Assembly: GCA_020002185.1 (NCBI GenBank)
Contig: CM034533.1
Coordinates: forward strand, 69,487,888 to 69,551,887
Length of the DNA stretch: 64,000 bases
Reading direction: 5' to 3'
DNA from: Paraescarpia echinospica
Taxonomy: Eukaryota; Annelida; Polychaeta; Sabellida; Siboglinidae
In this document: piece after piece, positions 28,001 through 41,200 of the stretch
Layout of the letters: each line of letters begins with the position of its first letter
Numbering within the stretch: position 1 is the stretch's first letter
Made by a program: the position numbers and the translations under genes
Notes under the pieces: model-generated
Seen by the model: only the letters and a program-made list of their open reading frames with translations
What the model was told of the DNA's origin: nothing
Databases searched by the model: none

Positions 28001-31000
28001 AATGACAAAATGGTGGCGCCACATGGTGGAAATTATATTTATTTCACTGTCTCTAGTGTACTCCACTGTGTGGCACCACTAGATTGTTAATTTCCATTTA
28101 AAAAAAAAAAACAAGTCGCCGCTGTCATGTGTGTCACTTTGAATTAGGAGATATAAGTTATTAGTGGACAGCAGAAGACAAATGATCTGCATGACAGTGG
28201 TGCTACGACACGGACAAAGTCACAGAGCAGGCCATGACATCCTCTGCACACATTCAACTTCAAGTTTAGTTCAGTTGGGATGACATACTGGAAGTTATTT
28301 ATACATCCATGTGATGGTGATTTTGTGGTCAAAGGGATACTGGAACTTTGCAGACGCAGGTGGAACTTTCTTTCTCATATACTGTGAATGGTTGACTGGG
28401 AATTACAATAAATGATTGATCCAGTGAACAGTTTTAGTCACAGACTGACATCATGCAGACCCTGCTGGAAAAAAACTCTGATTAGGGCATGTATGCTAAA
28501 AAGAACGAATATGGTAAATGCAATTTAGACTTTCACTGGCAACCTAAATTTGATGTCATTGATGTTTGTGTTAGACTCTGGGGTGGCATCAGAGTCCTGT
28601 GTGTTAGTTTGGGGTTGGCGTTAGGGTCCTGTGTGTGGGGGTCTGGGGTGGCAACAGCTAGGGTCCTGTGTCGGTCTGGGTGGCAATCGAATCTTGTGTT
28701 TGGGTCTGGGTGGTATCAGGGTCCTGTGTGTTGGTCTGGGTTGGCATCAGGGTTCTGTGTGGGTCTCGGGTGGCATCAGAGTCTTGTGTATGGGTCTGGG
28801 TGGCATCAGGTCCCTGTGTGGGTCTGGGTGGTATCAGGGTCCTGTGTGTGGGTCTGGGTTGGTATCAGGGTCCTGTGTGTTGGTCTGGGTTGGCATCAGG
28901 GTTCTGTGTGGGTCTCGGGTGGCATCAGAGTCTTGTGTATGGGTCTGGGTGGCATCAGGTCCCTGTGTGGGTCTGGGTGGTATCAGGGTCCTGTGTGTGG
29001 GTCTGGGTTGGTATCAGGGTCTTGTGTGGGTCTGGGGTGGCATCAGAGTCTTGTGTATGGGTTTGGGTGGCATCAGGTCCCTGTGTGGGTCTGGATGGTA
29101 TCAGGGTCCTGTGTGGGTCTGGGTGGTATCAGGGTCCTGTGTGTTGGTCTGGGTTGGCATCAGGGTTCTGTGTGGGTCTCGGGTGGCATCAGAGTCTTGT
29201 GTATGGGTCTGGGTGGCATCAGGTCCCTGTGTGGGTCTGGGTGGTATCAGGGTCCTGTGTGTGGATCTGGATTGGTATCAGGTCTTGTGTGGGTCTGGGG
29301 TGGCATCAGAGTCTTGTGTATGGGTCTGGGTGGCATCAGGTCCCTGAGTGGGTCTGGGTGGTATCAGGGTCCTGTGTGGGTCTGGGTGGTATCAGGGTCC
29401 TGTGTGTGGATCTGGGTTGGTATCAGGGTCTTGTGTGGGTCTGGGGTGGCATCAGAGTCTTGTGTATGGGTTTGGGTGGCATCAGGTCCCTGTGTGGGTC
29501 TGGGTGGTATCAGGGTCCTGTGTGTGGGTCTGGGTTGGTATCAGGGTCCTGTGTGTTGGTCTGGGTTGGCATCAGGGTTCTGTGTGGGTCTCGGGTGGCA
29601 TCAGAGTCTTGTGTATGGGTCTGGGTGGCATCAGGTCCCTGTGTGGGTCTGGGTGGTATCAGGGTCCTGTGTGTGGGTCTGGGTTGGTATCAGGGTCTTG
29701 TGTGGGTCTGGGGTGGCATCAGAGTCTTGTGTATGGGTTTGGGTGGCATCAGGTCCCTGTGTGGGTCTGGATGGTATCAGGGTCCTGTGTGGGTCTGGGT
29801 GGTATCAGGGTCCTGTGTGTGGATCTGGGTTGGTATCAGGGTCTTGTGTGGGTCTGGGGTGGCATCAGAGTCTTGTGTATGGGTTTGGGTGGCATCAGGT
29901 CCCTGTGTGGGTCTGGGTGGTATCAGGGTCCTGTGTGGGTCTGTGTCCTGTCACTCTTCACTGCCAGGTCTAGGTGATTTGTGCTGATTCTAAGCGAGCC
30001 GAGACTTCCTACTGCAGAAGTGTGTTAAGCAGCATATACATTAAAATTCATCTTTATTGTTTAGAAAGAAATTATCTGATAGAAGTATAAATATACTGTT
30101 TTCTAACATAATTCCTCAAGTCAAACATGAATGACCCACCTGAATGATGCACCCATTTCTACACAGGTGGCGCCATTGTAACAACTGTGAACTTCGCACT
30201 CTGACCTCTGACACTGCTGTATGTTGCGACCGGACTGCACCTTGCCCAGTGGTGACCAACGGCCATAGCGGCCAGCCCGCAGTGTCATGTCAAATATGCA
30301 CCCTGATAAAAAGTAAACAACAACTTTAAATGGGATAACTCAGATAAATTAAGATAAGATGAAATGTAAGACCATTATATGATATTACAAACGTATTTCT
30401 GGTCTAAGGAGTTTGTACACGTTGCGAGCTTGTACACATGGCCAGGGACCCGAATTACAGTCCCAACATTCAACTTGCGTTCAACTTAGATGAATTGTAA
30501 ATGACAGAGTCCCTGCTTTCAACTTGCATTCAACTGTTGTTAATCTTCACTTTCAAATTGATTTAACAAGATTTAACAAGATTGCCATCCAGAAAATTAC
30601 TCTGGATGGCAGGTGGACAAGGAAGCCTTTTGGCTTATCGAGAGTCCAATACTTTTTATCTACATGTATCCCGCCTTTTTAAGGTGTGTGTCGATTTTAT
30701 TTTTAAACATATTCACGCTACTAGCACCTACACAATCAGGAGATAATCTGTTCCATTCATTTACAGTCCTTTGTGAGAATGAGAACTTTCTTATATCTAA
30801 TCTACACTGCTCCTTTACTAATGTAGCTTCATGTCCTCTGGTCCTTCTATTTTTCTTAACTGAGAAAAAAATGTTTCTATCAATATTTTCATAACCATTC
30901 AATATTTTAAACACTTCTATGTGATCTCCTCTCAATCTCCTGGTCTCTAATGTTGTTAAACCACATTCTTTTAGGCTTATTTCGTAACTAAGATCCCTCA

Positions 31001-34000
31001 GATTAGGTATCATTTTAGTCGCTCTCCTCTGTACTCTTTCTAGCATATCTATGTCCTTCTTGCGATATGGCCTCCATGCTTGTATACAATATTCTAAATG
31101 AGGCCTCACTATTGTTTCGTACAGCGGTACTATTAATTCTTTTTTTTTATACGCTATATTTCGCCTAATTAATCCAAGGATTTGATTTCCCTTTGACGCT
31201 GCAATTCCGCACTGCTCTGAAACCTTCATATCAGCACTAATGGTTAACCCCAAGTCCTTTTCTTTTACAGTAGTACTTAGAACAGTACCCCCATTTTATA
31301 TTTTATCTCTTCATTCCCATGACCTGTGTGGAGGCATTTACATTTCCCAAAATTGAACAGCATTTGCCACTTTTCAGACCATTTGATCAACCTATCAAGA
31401 TCATCTTATAAATGCTGTCTGTCTCCATCACTTTTAATCCTTCTAAACACTTTTGTATCATCCGCAAATTTTAACACCTTGCTTGTTATATCATCGTCCA
31501 AATCGTTGATATATATTAAGAATAATATAGGTCCTAGTACTGATCCCTGTGGTACCCCCACTCAATACCGATTTCCAGTTTGAAGCCTCCCCATCAACTA
31601 CTACACGTTGTCTTCTGTCATTCAGCCATTTTTCTATCCAGTTTATTATACCATTTCCTATGCCATGGGCCTTTAGCTTAAGGAGTAATCTTTGATGTGG
31701 TCCTTTGTCGAAAGCTTTTTGAAAATCTAAATAGATGATATCTACTGGTGATCCCTCATCTACCCACCTAGTGATGTCTTCCAAAAAACATAACATATTT
31801 GTTAAGTATGACCTCGCTTTTAAAAACCCATGTTGAGATGGGTTTATCAAGTTATGTTTAACAAGAAAATCCACCATGTGATCTTTAATTAGTCTTTCTA
31901 ATAATTTGCAAATCACTGATGTTAAACTCACTGGTCTATAGTTCTCTGACTTGTTTCTCGAACCTTTTTTAAATAACGGTATAATGTTTGCCCCTTTCCA
32001 TTCTAAAGGAACCACTCCCTCTTCTAATGACAAATTGAAAACTGTTGCAAGCGGTACGCTAATTTGTTCTACAATTTCCAATAGTAGTTTGGGCGGAATC
32101 CCGTCCACTCCAGGGGATTTATTATCCTTCATAGCCCTTATTTTCTTAGCTACCATTTCCGAGGTTACAACTAACTGTCCTAAATAGTCTGAATCTGCCC
32201 CCTTGAACTTAGCCTCTGGTACTGGCAGTGAACTAATATCTTCCCTGGTAAACACTGAACTAAAATACTCATTCAGGTCTTCTGCCATTAAGAATCCCTC
32301 TGATATTGTATTTCCAGCACTATCTTCTAGAGGACCGACCTTATCCTGAACTTTCTGTTTGCTTCGAATATACGCATAAAAACTCTTACTGTCATGTTTT
32401 ATATTACTAGCTAATTTTTGTTCATAGCTTCTCTTTGAATTTCTAATTTCAGCTGTAGCTTGATTAAGTGCTTCTTTATAAATGTTGTAGTCTTCATCAT
32501 TTCCAGTACATCTATATGACTTCCACATCATTTGTTTATACTTAATTTTTCTAATTGGATTAAACTTTGCCTCCCTATTAAGCTTGTGTTCAACTGTTGA
32601 ATGCAGGTTGAAAGGCAGATGAAACCAACTTTCAATAATTGAAATTCACCTATTCATACATAATCAGTTTAAATTCAACTGAAATTCAGTTGAGTTGTAA
32701 CCGAGTTTAAACTAAACCTTTTGTTTGGGTATACCATGCATAGTTTATTGTATGTCTGCAAGAGATGGTCCATGAAGCATGTAGGCTTTACATTACTTTT
32801 ACTATAATTATTATTATATTGGTCAAAATGTGAAATTAATATAACGTTTATGCATTCCTAAAAAAGACGAATTTTTTGGTGATTGTATATATACATATAT
32901 ATGTATATATTGACCAATTCAATCAGAAATGAGACATTAAATGTCACATCATGGAGCTGCATGTACCAGACAGCATTTGGCTCATGATGCAAAAATCGCA
33001 CGTTAAGTGGAATATACCTGGACCTATTGTATCCCATTTGTTTTGTTTCACATAATAAATGGGTCAGACTTAATTATTATTAGGAACAACAGTACCTGTA
33101 ATGCTTTGTTTGGTCTAACAAATATTTCTCTGACCTGTGAATCCAGAGGTGAAGTTGAGTTGACGAGGAAGTAGGTCAAAGTCAAATGTGTCATGGCCAC
33201 CAATGTAGAATTCTGAGAAGACGTTCAGGCCAAATAGTTGACCGGGAGAGTGGTCAGACACATTGCGTTGACCATCTACCTGGAGCCAGCCATGTTGCCG
33301 ATAGCGACCGAGGTGGACTGAGTGGACAGTGGTCAGTGTGTCCACGGGATGGTCACTTTGTATCACTGTCATCCCTGGCAGACAAGACACAGTTATTTCA
33401 CTTGGGGTCAACCCGTGCAACGATTCTCAAGCGTTTCAATTTTGAATATATATTTTGAGGTTTTATCTTTGATGGAGGTTATCAGAAGTCAAATATTTGT
33501 AACTGAGGTGAAATGTTTGTCACAAAGGTCAAATGTTTGCCACAGATGTCAAACGGCAGTTCAAATATATACTGCCATTTAAGACAAGGTATATTAGAGC
33601 AGACAATAATTAATATGTGCACCTCAGAAACCAACGAGTACCCGGCACTGGACTAGAATTATGATGGCCTTTGGATGGTTGGGTTTGCTTATCCATTTCC
33701 GGACGTTGCAGCCTTGATGGATTGTCTATAGACAGCTCTTTCGTTTGCCAGTCTCCCCACTCGCCAGACATCAGCTCCCATCCATTCCTCTGTCTTTCTC
33801 CCATTGTCTCCTAGGTTTTCCTCTGCTTCTGCTGCCTTCCACTTTTCATTCCATTATTAGTCTCTCTAGAGATTGATGCCATTTCACATGGCCGAAATAA
33901 TGAATTATATGCATTAAGAATTATGTCTTTTCATATCCAGATTAAAAATATGTGAGCTGAATTTGAAAATGCTTCAAATGACGTTGTGATGTTTTTTACC

Positions 34001-37000
34001 TGAGCCCAGGTCATATTGGAAGATCACATGGCCTTTTGTTACGCCAACAGCAATATAGTCTGCTCCATCGCTGGGTCGACCTGGAATCATATGATTATCT
34101 ACAGTCTCACAGTTTTGGCACTGAACAATAAGGCCTGTAAGTTGTTTTCACTTTGGAGTCAGCTGGCGACATCCGTTGTGCTGTCACCTACATAGGGAAT
34201 AGGATATATATTTTCATTTGTGGTATAATCAGAGGAATGACACAGAAGACTGATGAATGTTCCTGTTTCCGACTGATGGAAAGAAATCAAACAGGTGGGA
34301 GAAGTTTTGTAAGTAACAATGTTACAGTAATCAAGTTTAGCACTGGTTATAACTGGATACCTGTAATACTGCTCGGGCGATGTGTTTACGTCGTAAACTG
34401 TAGTAAGGCCGTTTGTATTCAATGTTAATTACAGTAATCAAGTTTAGCACTGGTTATAACTGGATAAAGGTCTGTAATATTGCTTGGGTGATGTGTTTAC
34501 GTTGTAATTTGACAAAAGATCGCATGGCAGTTTGTGTTTCATTTGGGGATACAACAGCCACATGAGATGTATACAACTGAACTTGTTAACACTGTTCTGT
34601 TTTCACAGGCAGTGGAGAAACTGTTGTAGGTAATTATGTTCACGGTAAACGTGCATTTTATCAGCCTGTGTTACAGGTATCTAGCTATAACCACTGCTAA
34701 AACGATTACCATAACATTTTACTTACAAGACTTTCCCCATCGTTTAAGTTTAACGTTATCAGTCAGAAACCAGAACTATTACCAGTCTTTATATGTCATT
34801 CATGTGATTACACCCAAAACAAAAACATCCTATTCCCTAGGCAGGCACCGAGTTACTTCATGTTGCCAGTCAGCTCTACTCTCGCGGAATCTCGCCATGT
34901 ATCCCGACACACAGAAAATTATAATAATAATAAATAGTACACCCTGTATGTGTAATAATAGTAATAATAAACTACCATATAACCTCATTTTACAGTCACC
35001 TTGCAATTAAGGTCTCCCTGAGACAGTTCTAAGTTAATTTTGTAACAGTAAAGTATAGGGAGTTAGTTCCAACAACTAATATTCAGGTAACTTTTGTCCT
35101 GTCTCGAGGGTGACCTTAATACCGTGGTTCCACCACATTATAACACCTGTAAATCCTTTAGAAATTGAGCATAAAAGCGCAACAAGCCAGAATCATTAAG
35201 CTTTATATCATGATGAGGGACACACAAAAGTAAGGAAATAAGGGTGGAAATTAATTCAATGATGAATAAATATAACTACAACTATAGTGACCAGTGCTGG
35301 ACATCCTCACCTCCGCGCTGCCCAGCATAGACCATCATCCCACTGGGGGCGGGGTCACTTCCTGTCACAATGAAGCTGAAGCGTAGCTCCAGGTGAAAGT
35401 CCATATTCTTCACTCGAGGATACGCCAGGTAGGATGAGTAGCCATACTGGTTGCCACGGAAACTCGGCCGAGAGATGATCAGTTCTGTGGACATGCAAAA
35501 ATGTGTTCCATCAACACCTATCAAGTTCATCATATTATCATAATCTGTTTATTTATTTATACGGTAAATACATATCAAACAATTTTAGTTGTTCCTTTTA
35601 AATTAGAAGGTTTTTATCTTAAAATTAATGTCAGTAGATGTGTACATATAGTGTAGAAGCATATATGAGAAACAAAATTAAAGCATTACAACTATCACAC
35701 AGGACACCAGGATATTACAACTGGGCACTACCACACAGGACACCAGGATATTACAACTGGGCACTACCACACAAGACACCAGGATATTACAACTGGGCAC
35801 TACCACACAAGACACCAGGATATTACAACTGGGCACTACCACACAGGACACCAGGATATTACAACTGGGCACTACCACACAAGACACCAGGATATTACAA
35901 CTGGGCACTACCACACAGGACACCAGGATATTACAACAGCACTACCACACAACTGGGACACCAGGATATTACAACTGGGCACTACCACACAAGACACCAG
36001 GATATTACAACTGGGCACTACCACACAGGACACCAGGATATTACAACTGGGCACTACCACACAGGACACCAGGATATTACAACTGGGCACTACCACACAG
36101 GACACCAGGATATTACAACTGGGCACTACCACACAGGACACCAGGATATTACAACTGGGCACTACCACACAGGACACCAGGATATTACAACTGGGCACTA
36201 CCACACAAGACACCAGGATATTACAACTGGGCACTACCACACAAGACACCAGGATATTACAACTGGGCACTACCACACAAGACACCAGGATATTACAACT
36301 GGGCACTACCACACAGGACACCAGGATATTACAACTGGGCACTACCACACAAGACACCAGGATATTACAACTGGGCACTACCACACAAGACACCAGGATA
36401 TTACAACTGGGCACTACCACACAAGACACCAGGATATTACAACTGGGCACTACCACACAAGACACCAGGATATTACAACCGGGCATTACCACACAAGACA
36501 CCAGGATATCACAACTGGGCACTACCACACAGGACACCAGGATATTACAACTGGGCACTACCACACAGGACACCAGGATATTACAACTGGGCACTACCAC
36601 ACAAGACACCAGGATATTACAATTGGGCACTACCACACAGGACACCAGGATATTACAACTGGGCACTACCACACAAGACACCAGGATATTACAACTGGGC
36701 ACTACCACACAGGACACCAGGATATTACAACTGGGCACTACCACACAGGATACCAGGATATTACAACTGGGCACTACCACACAGGACACCAGGATATTAC
36801 AACTGGGCACTACCACACAGGACACCAGGATATTACAACTGGGCACTACCACACAAGACACCAGGATATTACAACTGGGCACTACCACATGGGACACCAG
36901 GATATTATAACTGGGCACTACCACACAGGACACCAGGATATTACAACTGGGCACTACCACACAAGACACCAGGATATTACAACTGGGCACTACCACACAG

Positions 37001-38161
37001 GACACCAGGATATTACAACTGGGCACTACCACACAGGACACCAGGATATTACAACTGGGCACTACCACACAGGACACCAGGATATTACAACTGGGCACTA
37101 CCACACGGGCACCAGGATATTACAAATGGGCACTACCACACGGGACACCAGGATTTTACAACTGGGCACTACCACACGGGACACCAGGATATTACAACTG
37201 GGCACTACCACACAGGACACCAGGATATTACAACTGGGCACTACCACACAAGACACCAGGATATTACAACTGGGCACTACCACACAGGACACCAGGATAT
37301 TATAACTGGGCACTACCACACAGGACACTAGGATATTACAACTAGGCACTACCACACAGGACACCAGGATATTACAACTGGGCACTACCACACGGGACAC
37401 CAGGATATTATAACTGGGCACTACCACACGGGACACCAGGATATTACAACTGGGCACTACCACACGGGACACCAGGATATTACAACTGGGCACTACCACA
37501 TGGGACACCAGGATATTACAACTGGGCACTACCACACAGGACACCAGGATACTACAAGAGGCAATAATAACAGGTCATTGTAAATTTTGGCATTACAATC
37601 TATTACACATTTTCCAATTTCAGTAAATATAAACTCTGCTGTCTGGTACATTTATATTACATGTATTAATTAGCTGGTCAATTACAATGCAGCTTAGTGA
37701 GACAGTTAAGACATTTATTTAGAACAACCCAAGAATACAGACATACTCCGTTTGAAACATATGAACACTAAAATAAACAATAGTGTTAAATCAACCTAAT
37801 AATATTCACTAGACATGCCATGTCACCTTGACTGCAGTTGGCACCGTGTCGCCCGTAAGGACACACACAGAAGAAGGTGTCACGTGTCACCAAACAGGTG
37901 CTGCCGTGTTGACATGGGTCATGGTGACACGCTGTCCTCTCGCACAGATTGCCAGTGATGCCAGCCGGACAGACACACCACCACGACACTGTGTGACTGA
38001 AACATGACATATAGTGACAACATGACAGACCGACGGACAGACAGACACACCACCACGACACTGTGTGACTGAAACAAGACATAGTGACAACATGACAGAC
38101 AGACAGACACACCACCACGACACTGTGTGACTGAAACATGACATATAGTGACAACATGACA

Positions 38162-38243
<82 letters not shown>

Positions 38244-41200
38244 CAACATGACAGACAGATGGGCAGACAGACACACCACGATGACACTGTGTCACTGAAA
38301 CATGACGTATAGTGACCAAAAAAAACATGACAGATAGACACACCACCGCGGCACTGTGTCATTGGAACATGACAAATAGATGGACAGACAGACAGATGGA
38401 CAGATAAACAGACAGTCAAATACATACAGTGAGACAGACAGTGAGATGCACTGCCATGAGGAAGCATTGGTTGAACAACATGATATATAGTGGTAAGATG
38501 ACATGTAGACAGACAAACAGACAGATAGAAGGGCATGCAACAGACACGTCACCATGTAGCGTAACTTATGTCTAGCATATGAGTATGTCTCGTTGTAGTA
38601 TTTTGGATTAACTTGACACATGTCTTACTTTATAATGATTAAATAAATAGCATCTAGCTAGGATGACGAAGCCTGTTTTTTTCTCTACAAACGCATTAGA
38701 AGCACAAATCCAACTTAAGACTTCAAGTTAATAAGCATGAGTAAGCATTTTGCTCATAATTAGACATAAAAAGCAACAAAATGAACCGATGGAGCCAACC
38801 TTTGACAAGTTCCATTGTTGAGACATGGCTGGAAGCTGCACATTGGAACATCGCAATCATCAATGTTCTGCCCCCTTGTGGCATCTTGGAACAACAAGCG
38901 TTCGTCGCCATTCACCTGTAGGTGACGCATGCACCCGACAAAGCCGACGATGTGCTCAGACCGCATTGCTGAGGCTGATGGAATATACCCAGGTGGCAGA
39001 CCCCCGACATATAGTGTACTCAGTGTAGGTGCTGCCACCTGGTGTGACGTGGACAGTGATGCGTTGATCGGGATATTGTTGTTGATCTGTATGCCGACAT
39101 CACAACGCTGAGACATGGGAAATATGGCCAGGCTGAAACAGTAGTTTTAAACCAGTTAATTCAGACCTGCCTACCCCAAAAACTTCCTGTCAGTAATCCA
39201 TCTTCCCATTTACACTGATTTTCAGGAACATAGGCTTCCTGTCAGTAATTGTTCAGAACCGTGTCAGATATTGTCACCTGGGGGGGTAGGGACGGCAAAA
39301 CCATTACGTTACGCTAGTCAAAAAGTCATCGACATCGTCTAGACTCTAGTCTACTCAACTCTAGTATATAAGCATATCCCTGTATTATAGGCTGTAAATG
39401 ATAGATGGGGGGGGTAGGGACGGCAAAACCATTACGTTACGCTAGTCATCGACATCGTCTAGACTCTAGTGACTGTATGATAGGTTGTAAATGATAGACT
39501 AAACTCAATAAATACACTAACTTAGTCTTAGTAGTCAGCTGCCCTAACACTACAAGTACAACACTCACAAAATTTTTGCATTACACATTTCTTTTTGGTT
39601 GACGGTGGCGTCGTTTCGCTATCAGCCATCATTTCATGCCGCGTGACTTCGTTTTGTTTGATCGCGGAAATGATAATTTGTCATTACGCTGTTTCCTTAG
39701 GTTAGATTACAACCAGACTCAGCGAATGAAAAACCATGTCACGACATGCTGCATACATATGCTGCCACCTGTTGAATATAGTGGAAGCTAAATTGGAGGA
39801 ACACAGAAGTGATTGGCAAACATGGTGACAGTCCGTAATATTTTGATCCCTCGCCGTAATACCGTAATTTGAGGTGACTTTCCGGAACGATTCCGGACAA
39901 TCCGGAATGGTAGGCAGATCTGTTAATTTACTGCACACATTATCAGAGCATTGTTTCTGATGATTTAAGCACAAAAGAAGTTACCTTATTATTATGACTG
40001 CCAATTTCATACTTTTGATGGATAAAACATCAATTAAGCCAACTGGAAATTATACATAGTTTTTTGCATGTATCATAAACACCAACTTTTAAAAAGTAAA
40101 TATTGCCATTATCGTCAAAGCTGCTATAACTTAATGTGCGTTTCCATTTAGTATATGCTGTTTTACTGACAGCAACATGTGGTGACCTTGAAACCATACA
40201 CACAAAAGGTTGTTGGCAAAGCTAAGCGAAGCATAAATGATGATTAACATGTTTGATGGAAGATTAATTCTCACTGAAATCACAAAGAATTATTTTTGAT
40301 ATTATTAGGCCTACATTGTGAAACAATGATCTTGGCCGCTGACATGACCTGTTAATTTGTTGCCTGGTGCAAGCCATAAAAATGGGTGCTGACCACCTGG
40401 AGCATTTGCATGGACATTCTGTCATATATTTTGTTGACATTCTGGCTCCAAATGTTTTCTGTGTCATGAACATGACTTGACTTTGATGTGATGTATGCAA
40501 AGAGAGATGTACTCAAATCATCAATTAACCTTTAAGACTTGTTAAAAAAACCTCTCGACTTTGGAACTATTTGTTATAAATTTCTACTAATGAAACACTG
40601 CGGCCATGAAGTACAAGAATACAGTTCAGTTCTGGTTGCTACAACCAAAAACGGTCACTCAAATATGTTGATTCAGAGACAAATAAAACTTACTGAATGT
40701 TGACGATGGTCAGAGTGCCATTGTTGACAGAGGTCTGGGTGTCAATAAACAAAACATTAACTCGGCTGCAAGACAACTGAAGTTGCACTTTTCCATCTTT
40801 GATGAACACGTAAAAGAATCCAGAATATTCATCTTCTGAGAACAATAATGTTCCATTGTTGGAGGTCGTCTTGAAGGACAAGTAGAGGTCAAGGGTCTTG
40901 GCTGAGTCAAGGTCACGCAGGTTGTGTTCCAGGTAGGAATTTCCATGGAAACGTGGGAAATAAACATAAATTTCTGAAAGTGAAACCGATGAATTAGCAT
41001 TAGGTTGGATATTATATGAAGACATAAAATTATAGCCATTAAACCATAAACTGATTTTCATCAAACTTTGGAGTGGTAACTTAGTAAAAAATAAAGACGC
41101 ATTGTATGATAACAACAGCTGAAGGTAATAATAAAAGCATGTACAACATTTATATATAACAGCACATTCACTACGGCACTTTACATCAAACAATGACTCA

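Noticed and set aside
28489..29987. 494-codon and related Trp/Gly/Val-rich frames
   Set aside because: All three plus frames read the same GT-rich minisatellite; no protein family resembles them.
35638..37544. 555-codon plus frame and 398-codon minus frame
   Set aside because: Artefacts of a 36-bp tandem repeat in intron 15.
37887..38346. [12 protein letters not shown] frames
   Set aside because: Translation of a (GCAG)n microsatellite next to the exon 15 boundary.
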